Source of the DNA: an uncultured Lachnospiraceae bacterium
Lineage (GTDB): Bacteria; Bacillota; Clostridia; Lachnospirales; Lachnospiraceae
Length of the DNA: 5,197 nucleotides
Assembly (NCBI GenBank): GCA_910585715.1
Contig: CAJUEX010000031.1
Span: forward strand, 35,944-41,140
Reading direction: 5' to 3'
Part shown: in pieces, positions 1 to 5,197 of the stretch
Layout of the letters: every line of letters begins with the position of its first letter
Position numbering within the stretch: the stretch's first letter is position 1
The notes under the pieces: generated by a model
The model's input: the letters and a program-made list of their open reading frames with translations, nothing else
What the model was told of the DNA's origin: nothing
Databases searched by the model: none
Made by a program: the position numbers and the translations under genes

Positions 1-698
1 ACCACAGCCTTAAAATCCCGGAAAGTATAATCAGGACTTGTAAACAGACTATATATCATGCTGCCCATAGGCGCTTTTTTCCCCTTCTTATTTACATATC
101 CATATGTATACTTTCTGATGCTGCCGGAAAGCAGTTCCATGTCTTTTGAAGAAAAATTCTTCCTGTCAATTCCTTTTATTCGCTCCATTTTTTCAGAAGG
201 CAGCTTTGATGTTTCCAAGACATGAAATACCTCTTCACTGAAAAATACTTCCTTTATAATCTGTCCCCACACTACAACACCATCTACCGGCGTGCCTGCC
301 TTTTCCAGAACCTTTGCGCTCAATATAGAGCCCCAGGACATGGAAAAAAGACAAAGGAGATTTTGGGGAAACAGTTTTTTTACTTCCTTTATTAAATCCA
401 ATGTCATATTTACAAAGGAATCCACCGTAAAGCGCTCATCAATCTTATAATCATTGATTCCACAGCCTAACTGGTCCCAATACACCATAAGGAAATTATC
501 CGTAAATTCAGGAAACATTCCTCTGCAGCCTGCCGAAAAAGGAATGGGCGTGCCGGGACCTCCATGCAATGTGATAACAACCGGAAGCTCCTTGCTTTTT
601 CCTTCTATTAAGACCTTTTGCTCGTAACCGCCAAGAAGAAATGTATACATTTCTGAAACATCATTTCCGGCAATGACTGCTTTTCTTTTTTTAGACAT
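1..698 (-). CDS. Alpha/beta hydrolase, proline iminopeptidase-like (3' end beyond window)
   Basis: A cytoplasmic serine hydrolase of the alpha/beta fold, most like the proline iminopeptidase group (peptidase family S33), which removes N-terminal residues from peptides. 232 codons are visible without a stop; family members are usually near 300 residues, so roughly the last quarter, including the catalytic Asp and His, lies outside. Visible landmarks are the oxyanion motif HGGPG (45-49), WDQLGCG (74-80; the family usually reads WDQRGxG) and a nucleophile elbow SMSWGS (119-124) with Ser121 as likely nucleophile. The first Gly of the usual GxSxG is Ser here. There is no signal peptide or membrane segment. 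The ATG at 696-698 is preceded by AGGGAG (705-710) at a 6-nt spacing, which fixes the start. It lies 81 bp downstream of the VanZ-like gene with no convincing promoter between them, so co-transcription is likely. The fold is secure; the peptidase substrate is inferred and another esterase or amidase activity is possible. Confidence 0.88.
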   Translation of the reverse strand, partial: MSKKRKAVIAGNDVSEMYTFLLGGYEQKVLIEGKSKELPVVITLHGGPGTPIPFSAGCRGMFPEFTDNFLMVYWDQLGCGINDYKIDERFTVDSFVNMTLDLIKEVKKLFPQNLLCLFSMSWGSILSAKVLEKAGTPVDGVVVWGQIIKEVFFSEEVFHVLETSKLPSEKMERIKGIDRKNFSSKDMELLSGSIRKYTYGYVNKKGKKAPMGSMIYSLFTSPDYTFRDFKAV

Positions 699-779
699 AT
701 TTTTCTCCCTACCCTCTTGTCTTTATTGTATCCTTATCTGCCAATTCATCACAGTTTGTCAGAAATAAAAAGTATTCCA

Positions 780-1289
780 TTATCTATTTGCCACAAGCAA
801 TATTCCAAGCATAAAAACAGCCAGTACTTCAACTGTTAACCCGATACTGTTTATTATAGTAATGCATTTTTCCCTAAAAAATCTTCTAAACAATGCAAAA
901 ACCGCTATTCCTATGATTCCTCCTAATGTGTTGCCGATAATATCTGTTATATCACTTGCACCGATGGCAAATACATATTGTATAATTTCAAACAGAAGGC
1001 TAAGCAAAAAACAGGGCACTGCCTTCTTTACAAATGCCCAGTCCTGTTTAAAAATACAGATGTATACTCCCAGAGGAATAAAAACCAGTACATTCCATAA
1101 GATTTCTCCAAAAGATATCCTCCCGTTTATAACCGCAGAGTCCCCAAAGGGAATCAGATTTATGTTCCTAATATGGGCTAAATCATGAAAGCTTGTGGAA
1201 AATTTAAATAGAATCAGCCAGACCAATAAAAGAAGGTAAATTGCAAATACCACATAAGATATTCTTTTCTGAGCCTTTGAACAAAACAT
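780..1289 (-). CDS. VanZ-like family membrane protein
   Basis: A 169-residue integral membrane protein of the VanZ-like family, named for VanZ, which gives low-level teicoplanin resistance; the biochemical role of most members is unknown. Family landmarks are visible: RNINLIPF (41-48), N66 followed by IPLG (71-74), E101 and Q104 in a membrane helix, then D113, D116 and NTLGG (120-124). About five hydrophobic segments are seen (near 10-29, 62-80, 91-109, 117-134 and 147-166), with basic loops such as RRFFREK between them. The reading frame extends 15 bases upstream to a TTG, but the ATG at 1287-1289 has AGGAGA directly before it, so it is the better start. It has its own promoter 5' of it. The gene lies downstream of a MATE pump gene and upstream of a hydrolase gene. 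A role in cell-envelope antibiotic tolerance is a guess from the family name; I see no van cluster. Confidence 0.9.
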   Translation of the reverse strand: MFCSKAQKRISYVVFAIYLLLLVWLILFKFSTSFHDLAHIRNINLIPFGDSAVINGRISFGEILWNVLVFIPLGVYICIFKQDWAFVKKAVPCFLLSLLFEIIQYVFAIGASDITDIIGNTLGGIIGIAVFALFRRFFREKCITIINSIGLTVEVLAVFMLGILLVANR

Positions 1290-1293
1290 GTTT

Positions 1294-1299
1294 TCTCCT
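1294..1299 (-). promoter_or_regulatory. Ribosome binding site that decides the VanZ-like start
   Basis: AGGAGA on the minus strand ends 4 nt before the ATG at 1287-1289. It lies inside the possible upstream extension that begins at a TTG at 1304, so the extension cannot use it. This supports the 169-residue product. Confidence 0.85.
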
Positions 1300-1329
1300 A
1301 TCAATTATCCATTATTTTTATTTTGCACC

Positions 1330-1358
1330 ATTATAGCATAATTACATGTTTGGCACAA
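1330..1358 (-). promoter_or_regulatory. Sigma-A promoter of the VanZ-like gene
   Basis: The -10 is a perfect TATAAT (1330-1335) preceded by TGC, giving an extended -10 (TGnTATAAT). The -35 is TTGTGC (1353-1358), three of six matches, at an ideal 17-bp spacing. Transcription should start near 1323, leaving a leader of about 34 nt. The weak -35 and strong extended -10 suggest basal activity that an activator could raise. No factor-independent terminator is visible between the MATE stop codon and this promoter. Confidence 0.75.
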
Positions 1359-1376
1359 TAAAACTATATGGCACAA
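1351..1376. repeat. Pair of TGGCACAA direct repeats at the VanZ-like promoter
   Basis: TGGCACAA (plus strand) occurs at 1351-1358 and again at 1369-1376, 18 bp start to start. The first copy covers the -35 hexamer and the second lies just upstream, where an activator or repressor could bind. They may also be chance in an AT-rich gap, or the second copy may act as an alternative -35. The function is not established. Confidence 0.4.
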
Positions 1377-1422
1377 AAACTCCATGCTAACTTTTCATAA
1401 ACACTGAATAACAATTCTCTTT

Positions 1423-2751
1423 TTATAGATAATGATATTTCCTGCGTTTTACAATTAACAGCAAAATCGTCACGATGACTGCCAGGACTTCCGCTGCTAC
1501 AATAGAAAGCCAGACCCCGTCTATCCCCCAGAAAACCGGCAAAATCAATACAGCGCTCACTTGAAATACAAGTGTGCGCAAAAAGGAAATAAGCGCCGAA
1601 GTTATACCGTCATTAAGGGCTGTAAAAAAAGAGGAGCCCAAAATTGCAATACCTGAAAACAAAAAGGAGAAAGAAAATATCTGAAAAGCCCAGTCCGTCA
1701 TTTCCAAAAGTCCCTTATCATACCCTACAAATACAAGAGAAAGTGGCTTGCTCAGAAACTCTCCCGCAATAAACATAAGGATGGAAAAACCACATATTAT
1801 AATGCTGCTCCTTTTTAATAATCCCTTTAATTCTTTATGATTTTGGGCCCCGTAATGATAGCTGATTACCGGCGAAGCTCCCACAGAATAGCCAATAAAT
1901 ACAGCCTGAAATATCATGCTCACATACATCAATACTCCATATGCAGCAATTCCGTCCTCGCCGGCATATTTCATTAACTGAATATTATACAGCATGCTTA
2001 CCAGCGACATAGAAATATTGCTCATCAATTCTGAAGAACCGTTTGTACAGGCTTTTACCAGTGCACTGCCGTCAAACTTGCATTTCACAAGTCGAAGTAA
2101 GCTGCTGTTTTCCCGCCAAAAATAGATTAGCGGAATAGTTCCTCCCATAAACTGGCTCAAAGCAGTGGCAATTGCGGCGCTTGCCAGCCCCCACTTAAAT
2201 ACTGCAACAAACAAGGCATCCAGAACCATGTTGGTTAAACCTGCTATTATGGTTATACACAAGCCAAGCCTGGGCTTTTCAGCAGTTGCAAACAGACATT
2301 GAAATTCATACTGCAAAATATAAAACGGAATTCCAAGCAGAATAATTCTGCCATATGAAATACTATCTTCCAAAAGCCTGCCTTCTGCTCCTATCAGCTT
2401 CGTAATCGGGCGTAAAAACAGCATTCCAAGCACAAGCAGTATGACTCCGCATACAAACGCCGTATATACGATCAACGAGAATATTTCATTTGCCTTTTTT
2501 CTGTGTCCCTCTCCCAGAGTTATGGCAATGAGCGCTCCGCCACCAGTACCAAACATAAATCCGATACAGCCCAGAATCATCAAAATGGGCATAATAAAAT
2601 TAACAGCCGCAAAAGCTGTTTTTCCAACAAAATTAGATACAAAAAAACCATCAACCACACTATAAACAGAAGTAAACACCAGCATAATGATTGATGCAAA
2701 TGTAAAGCGTAATAACCGCTTACAGGTAAAATGGTCGGATAATTGAATCAT
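1423..2751 (-). CDS. MATE family multidrug efflux transporter
   Basis: A 442-residue inner-membrane transporter of the MATE (multidrug and toxic compound extrusion) family, which exports cationic drugs, dyes or metabolites in exchange for Na+ or H+. The length fits the family (about 440-460) and about twelve hydrophobic helices are visible. The two halves show the family's internal repeat: GTGGGALIAITLGEGHRKKA (68-87) corresponds to GASPVISYHYGAQNHKEL (291-308), each a glycine-rich helix followed by a basic cytoplasmic loop. An acidic residue, D34, lies in the first helix (VVDGFFVSN), where MATE proteins often carry a conserved Asp. The C-terminus is basic (KRRKYHYL). The ATG at 2749-2751 follows AAAGGAG at a 6-nt spacing. 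It lies 87 bp downstream of a MarR gene with no promoter between them, an arrangement like MepR/MepA of Staphylococcus. The substrate cannot be read from sequence, and orthology to MepA is not claimed. Confidence 0.95.
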   Translation of the reverse strand: MIQLSDHFTCKRLLRFTFASIIMLVFTSVYSVVDGFFVSNFVGKTAFAAVNFIMPILMILGCIGFMFGTGGGALIAITLGEGHRKKANEIFSLIVYTAFVCGVILLVLGMLFLRPITKLIGAEGRLLEDSISYGRIILLGIPFYILQYEFQCLFATAEKPRLGLCITIIAGLTNMVLDALFVAVFKWGLASAAIATALSQFMGGTIPLIYFWRENSSLLRLVKCKFDGSALVKACTNGSSELMSNISMSLVSMLYNIQLMKYAGEDGIAAYGVLMYVSMIFQAVFIGYSVGASPVISYHYGAQNHKELKGLLKRSSIIICGFSILMFIAGEFLSKPLSLVFVGYDKGLLEMTDWAFQIFSFSFLFSGIAILGSSFFTALNDGITSALISFLRTLVFQVSAVLILPVFWGIDGVWLSIVAAEVLAVIVTILLLIVKRRKYHYL

Positions 2752-2838
2752 TTTGTACTCCTTTCAAACCAACTGTTTACAGACAATTCGTAGAAGTCTG
2801 CTGTCTGAGCCGTTACATTTTCATGCGGTTTATCTCAC

Positions 2839-3276
2839 TTAAAGCTCTGCAATATTCTCCTTCAGGCACACTAAAAAGCGTTCTGTCAATTCCAAATATT
2901 TTTCCACCTCTTCCTTTCTCCATGAAGCAAAAATTCTATCTTCCATCTGCAATATTCGGAATGCTGTCTTATCCGCCAGCTTCCTTCCTTTTTCTGTTAA
3001 ATAAACTGATTTTGATTTTAAATCGAAAGGCTTCAGATAAACAATAGACTCCTTTTCCAGCTTGCGAATTGCAGAGTTAATTGTCTGTTTACTAACACCT
3101 GTGTAAATGCTGATATCCTGAAGCGGACATCCCTCCCCATTGTCACAAATTGCATATAATATTCTCATTGCACTGTCAGAAAGTCCCAGCTTTAAAGCTG
3201 CTTCATGATAGGCAGCCTCCATCTCTCCAATCAGATAATTATAGCGTTTCATTTCTTTTGAAATATTTTTAAACAT
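2839..3276 (-). CDS. MarR family transcriptional regulator
   Basis: A 145-residue winged helix-turn-helix repressor of the MarR family; members bind palindromic DNA as dimers and release it when they bind small phenolic or cationic ligands or are oxidised. An N-terminal dimerisation helix is followed by LSDSAMRILYAI (32-43), helix DISIYTGV (54-61), a recognition helix SKQTINSAIRKLEKE (62-76) and a beta wing (about 79-93) ending in VYLTEKGRKLA, with dimerisation helices to the C-terminus. The wing reads FDLKSKS where many members have an Arg-containing DxRDRR, so lysines would make the minor-groove contacts. Cysteines are C44, C50 and C137; a redox role is possible but unsupported. The ATG at 3274-3276 follows AAGGAG (3283-3288). 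It is first in an operon with the MATE gene and sits directly behind a strong inverted repeat. The inferred role is autorepression and control of the pump. Confidence 0.95.
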   Translation of the reverse strand: MFKNISKEMKRYNYLIGEMEAAYHEAALKLGLSDSAMRILYAICDNGEGCPLQDISIYTGVSKQTINSAIRKLEKESIVYLKPFDLKSKSVYLTEKGRKLADKTAFRILQMEDRIFASWRKEEVEKYLELTERFLVCLKENIAEL

Positions 3277-3292
3277 GTCTTTCTCCTTTTTG

Positions 3293-3332
3293 GTACGAAA
3301 TCATACTATTATATTATGGTATGATTTCGTAC
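3293..3332. promoter_or_regulatory. Double-dyad operator, probable MarR binding site
   Basis: A perfect 14-bp inverted repeat: GTACGAAATCATAC (3293-3306) and GTATGATTTCGTAC (3319-3332), with a 12-bp AT-only spacer except for one G. Each arm is itself a near-palindrome of the form GTAnGAnnTCnTAC (10 of 14 positions symmetric), the size expected for one MarR dimer, so the site could hold two dimers with centres 26 bp apart. The right arm lies exactly between -35 and -10 of the marR promoter and the left arm covers the predicted start site. The geometry is that of a repressor site. That the neighbouring MarR protein binds here is inferred from position and family. Confidence 0.85.
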
Positions 3333-3341
3333 TAATGTCAA
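3313..3341 (-). promoter_or_regulatory. Sigma-A promoter of the marR-MATE operon
   Basis: The -35 is a perfect TTGACA (3336-3341) and the -10 is CATAAT (3313-3318), at a 17-bp spacing. The start site should fall near 3306, giving a leader of about 30 nt before the marR ATG. The spacer consists almost entirely of one operator arm, so a bound repressor would block polymerase directly. This is the only promoter seen for both marR and the MATE gene. Confidence 0.85.
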
Positions 3342-3369
3342 GGCTTTCTAAAATAAATTTGTATTATGT

Positions 3370-3412
3370 TTTTATAAAAATAAAATGCGGAACAGGCACC
3401 TGCTCCGCATTT
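3370..3412 (-). terminator. Intrinsic terminator of the chemoreceptor gene
   Basis: About 50 nt after the chemoreceptor stop codon, the minus strand forms a 13-bp stem (3400-3412 with 3383-3395, one G-U pair) around a GTGC loop. It is followed by TTTTATTTTTATAAAA-type sequence. The GC-rich core (GCGGAGCAG) and T-rich tail make this a strong factor-independent terminator. It separates the chemoreceptor unit from the marR promoter, whose -35 is about 40 bp further on. Confidence 0.9.
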
Positions 3413-3461
3413 CATTTTTCTATATTATTTTCTTTATAATATTACTTTTTACATGCTTCTT

Positions 3462-4937
3462 TTATTCATCCTGTTTCAGCAATCTGCTAATTTCATCAAC
3501 CATGTCATTAATGGCACTTGCCTGTGCTGCTAACTGGGTAGTATCATTTGCATTACTCTCCGCCATGGCATTAATAGAATTGAACTGTTCATTCTCATTT
3601 CTGATGCTTTCGGCAATTGCCTGATTAATTGATACCGTCTTTTCAATTACCTCTGCCTGCTTGCTGTAAGTCTCTCCCATAGTACCGATTGCACTAACCG
3701 AAACGTTAAGCAACGCAGTCATATCTTTCATGCTTTGGAATACATTTGCAAAATATTCATTTTGTGTGCCCAGTTTTAAAGAGTTCTCTTCTATCTGTAC
3801 TGTAATTTCCTTTACATTTTCCTGTACCCGGTCAATAACCGACTCCACTACTTTTAATGATTCCTGCGTACTGTTTGCAAGATTGCCCACTTCTGTTGCA
3901 ACTACAGCAAATCCTTTTCCTGCTTCGCCGGCTCTTGCCGCTTCAATGGATGCATTTAATGCTAATAAATTCGTTGAAGAAGAAATATCGCTTATCAAGG
4001 ACAGGGTAACTCCGATTTCCTGTACTGCATCAGACAGCTTTTGTGCAATATCCGTTGTCAGCGCCATGGAGTCTGATACTTCTCCGTTAATTTTATGTAA
4101 ATCATTTAACAGCTTTTCATTTTCCATGGATTTATCAAGCAAATCTCTGGACGTGGTTTCTACTTTTTCCACATTATCTGCAACGACGTTTTCCCATTCC
4201 CTTAATTCGCCAAGATTATTCATGCTCTCGTCTGTCTTTGAGCTGAGTATATTGCTGTTTTCTACTAACTGTTCACTGGTTGCTGCCAATTCTTCAGCTG
4301 CAGCGCTTTCATTTTCAGAAACCTGTGAAAGAGAAGCTCCGGCATCATATAATCTTTCTGACAGCGTTTGTACTGAATTAAGTACATTCTTCACTTCCTG
4401 ACCTTTATCTTCCACCATTCCAAATAATGAAATTGTGCGATGCGTGATAAAGCTGCATGCCGCAAAAAGCACCACATAGACAATACATGTAAAAATCCAT
4501 CCAATCAGATTATGAAGCTTTAAAAATCCTGCCGGAAATGCAATCATCATTCCTGCATTTACCACAATGGTAACGATTACACTTACCCTGAGCAGCTTCT
4601 GCTCATAATAAGAAACCAGCAAAAGTGTTGCTACAAAATAGTAGTGTGTCAGACAGACATACCCTGCACTGTCATTTGTATTGGAAACAGCTGCGGTAAT
4701 GGCGCCAATAACAGGCGGAATACAGGCATATACATATTTTGCCCTGCTCCCTAACTGCTTTTCAAGAACCTTTGTTATAATGGCACATACTCCGGATAAC
4801 AAAAAAATACACTCCCGTATTCCGCCATTTAATAACACCATAACAAAGCCCCAGCCAGAAATGGCTACTCCCAGAATGTAAATAAACATAATATTATTTA
4901 CAAGCTTTTCCTCATTTTTCATCGATCGTAACTGCAT
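3462..4937 (-). CDS. Methyl-accepting chemotaxis protein, multi-pass membrane type without HAMP
   Basis: A 491-residue chemoreceptor that should pass signals to CheW and the kinase CheA. The first 170 residues hold about six hydrophobic segments (near 14-36, 42-57, 67-84, 93-111, 116-138 and 143-165) with short loops, so there is no external Cache or four-helix ligand domain; no clear HAMP linker follows. Residues about 175-491 form the long cytoplasmic coiled coil. The signalling tip is well conserved (322-350: TNLLALNASIEAARAGEAGK, then GFAVVATEV). Glu/Gln-rich patches near 207-226 and 446-463 could be methylation sites. The arms either side of the tip are about equal, roughly the 44-heptad class by my count. 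The C-terminus (LLKQDE) lacks a CheR-tethering pentapeptide. The frame extends upstream to a TTG at 5054, but AGGGAGGG before the ATG at 4935-4937 marks the start. The ligand is unknown; sensing within the membrane or of cell energy state is possible. Confidence 0.95.
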   Translation of the reverse strand: MQLRSMKNEEKLVNNIMFIYILGVAISGWGFVMVLLNGGIRECIFLLSGVCAIITKVLEKQLGSRAKYVYACIPPVIGAITAAVSNTNDSAGYVCLTHYYFVATLLLVSYYEQKLLRVSVIVTIVVNAGMMIAFPAGFLKLHNLIGWIFTCIVYVVLFAACSFITHRTISLFGMVEDKGQEVKNVLNSVQTLSERLYDAGASLSQVSENESAAAEELAATSEQLVENSNILSSKTDESMNNLGELREWENVVADNVEKVETTSRDLLDKSMENEKLLNDLHKINGEVSDSMALTTDIAQKLSDAVQEIGVTLSLISDISSSTNLLALNASIEAARAGEAGKGFAVVATEVGNLANSTQESLKVVESVIDRVQENVKEITVQIEENSLKLGTQNEYFANVFQSMKDMTALLNVSVSAIGTMGETYSKQAEVIEKTVSINQAIAESIRNENEQFNSINAMAESNANDTTQLAAQASAINDMVDEISRLLKQDE

Positions 4938-4944
4938 AATACTT

Positions 4945-4952
4945 CCCTCCCT
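4945..4952 (-). promoter_or_regulatory. Ribosome binding site that decides the chemoreceptor start
   Basis: AGGGAGGG on the minus strand ends 7 nt before the ATG at 4935-4937. The frame is open further upstream, with an ATG 26 codons back and a TTG 39 codons back, but neither has a comparable site and the TTG falls within the leader hairpin. The next internal ATG (4920-4922) also lacks one. Confidence 0.85.
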
Positions 4953-4968
4953 AAAGTAAATTATGACT

Positions 4969-5019
4969 GGAAACCCCAATTGATATGCCGACAACAATGG
5001 AATCTTCCATATCATTTCC
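4969..5019 (-). promoter_or_regulatory. Possible folded element in the chemoreceptor leader
   Basis: The leader RNA downstream of the hairpin at 5037-5066 can form TGATATG/CATATCA (5008-5014 with 4981-4987), continued by GGAAA/TTTCC (5015-5019 with 4969-4973) with a 7-nt bulge on one side. A smaller hairpin ATGGAA/TTCCAT (4997-5010) would compete with the first stem. It matches no riboswitch class I know. The pairings are short, so chance is a real alternative. Confidence 0.25.
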
Positions 5020-5026
5020 CCATAAT

Positions 5027-5066
5027 AAAAAAATATCTTCTGCCATATATGCAATTATGGCAGAAG
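5027..5066 (-). terminator. Terminator-like hairpin in the chemoreceptor leader (candidate attenuator)
   Basis: On the minus strand CTTCTGCCATA and TATGGCAGAAG (5056-5066 and 5037-5047) pair perfectly over 11 bp around an 8-nt loop. Three bases later comes a run of seven T (5027-5033). This has the form of an intrinsic terminator for minus-strand transcription, and it starts only about 13 nt after the predicted start site of the promoter at 5086-5115. The opposite strand has no matching T run after the hairpin. It may attenuate the chemoreceptor transcript, end a short RNA, or end a gene from beyond the right edge. Confidence 0.65.
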
Positions 5067-5085
5067 CTTATCTTGCATTTGAAGT

Positions 5086-5115
5086 ATTATAACATTTTTT
5101 GTGCAGTTCTGTCAA
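5086..5115 (-). promoter_or_regulatory. Strong sigma-A promoter upstream of the chemoreceptor gene
   Basis: A perfect -35 TTGACA (5110-5115) and a perfect -10 TATAAT (5086-5091) preceded by TGT (extended -10) stand 18 bp apart. The start is predicted near 5079, giving a leader of about 140 nt before the chemoreceptor ATG. Unlike many chemotaxis genes, this looks like a housekeeping promoter rather than a sigma-D (flagellar) one. Confidence 0.8.
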
Positions 5116-5130
5116 TTCTATTTGATTTAA

Positions 5131-5163
5131 TTCAACCTTTTTTAAAAATTTCAACCTTTTTTT
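5131..5163. repeat. A-tract direct repeats upstream of the chemoreceptor promoter
   Basis: On the plus strand TTCAACC followed by a T run occurs at 5131-5143 (six T) and 5150-5163 (seven T), 19 bp start to start, close to two helical turns. A weaker third copy (TTGAACATTTTTT) overlaps at 5162-5174. They lie 15 bp or more upstream of the -35, where an UP element or an activator would act. The function is inferred from position only. Confidence 0.5.
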
Positions 5164-5197
5164 GAACATTTTTTCAGTTTCGGCATATTTACTAATT

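Noticed and set aside
699..779. Possible promoter for the hydrolase (TACAAT near 729 on the minus strand)
   Set aside because: No acceptable -35 stands at 16-18 bp, and TTGGCA is only 8 bp away. Transcription from the VanZ-like promoter is enough to explain expression.
862..1188. Plus-strand reading frame opposite the VanZ-like gene
   Set aside because: The minus strand carries all the VanZ-family motifs plus a promoter and a ribosome binding site; the plus frame has none of these.
2752..2838. CAGACA/TGTCTG pairing in the marR-MATE gap as a terminator or operator
   Set aside because: The stem is only 6 bp with a long loop and no T run, and it does not resemble the operator motif in front of marR.
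3730..4401. Long plus-strand reading frame opposite the chemoreceptor gene
   Set aside because: It is the antisense shadow of the conserved signalling domain. Its serine- and phenylalanine-rich product matches no family I know, and no ribosome binding site supports it.
4938..5054. 39-codon upstream extension of the chemoreceptor reading frame to a TTG
   Set aside because: The TTG lies in the terminator-like hairpin and has no ribosome binding site, while AGGGAGGG precedes the ATG at 4935-4937.
5177..5184. GCCGAAAC on the minus strand, resembling a sigma-D (flagellar) -10 element
   Set aside because: It matches only six of eight bases, and the position of its -35 lies beyond the window edge. 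The consensus sigma-A promoter closer to the gene is a better explanation.
5068..5197. Minus-strand frame open from the right edge to a TAA one base before the leader hairpin, as if it were the 3' end of an upstream gene with its terminator
   Set aside because: It is very AT-rich and lysine-heavy, contains out-of-frame direct repeats and overlaps an exact consensus extended -10 promoter, so it looks intergenic. It stays the main rival to the attenuator reading; sequence to the right of the window would settle it.

Overview
All genes in this window lie on the minus strand. The moderately low GC content, strong AGGAG-type ribosome binding sites, consensus sigma-A promoters and protein character point to a Gram-positive anaerobe of the Clostridia. 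A gut Lachnospiraceae-like genome is my best guess, but this is inference from style and not a database match.

Layout in the direction of transcription (right to left). The right end (about 4938-5197) is a regulatory stretch. It holds two A-tract direct repeats, a near-perfect promoter and a roughly 140-nt leader, and the leader contains an intrinsic-terminator-like hairpin close to the transcription start. Next comes a 491-residue methyl-accepting chemotaxis protein (3462-4937) with about six membrane segments in place of an external ligand domain and a standard signalling hairpin. A strong terminator (3370-3412) closes that unit.

The second unit begins with a promoter that carries a perfect 14-bp inverted repeat, one arm between -35 and -10 and the other over the predicted start site. 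It drives a MarR-family repressor gene (2839-3276) and, 87 bp further on, a MATE-family efflux transporter gene (1423-2751). This matches the known logic of MarR-controlled MATE pumps such as MepR/MepA: the repressor probably shuts off its own promoter and the pump until a ligand releases it.

The third unit has its own extended -10 promoter (1330-1358). It contains a small VanZ-like membrane protein gene (780-1289) and then an alpha/beta hydrolase gene of the proline iminopeptidase type, which runs off the left edge (1-698). No terminator is visible between the MATE gene and the VanZ-like gene, so read-through from the pump operon is possible.

Nothing here is a clearly novel multi-gene system. 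The parts most worth a second look are the double-dyad operator in front of marR and the possible attenuator in the chemoreceptor leader.
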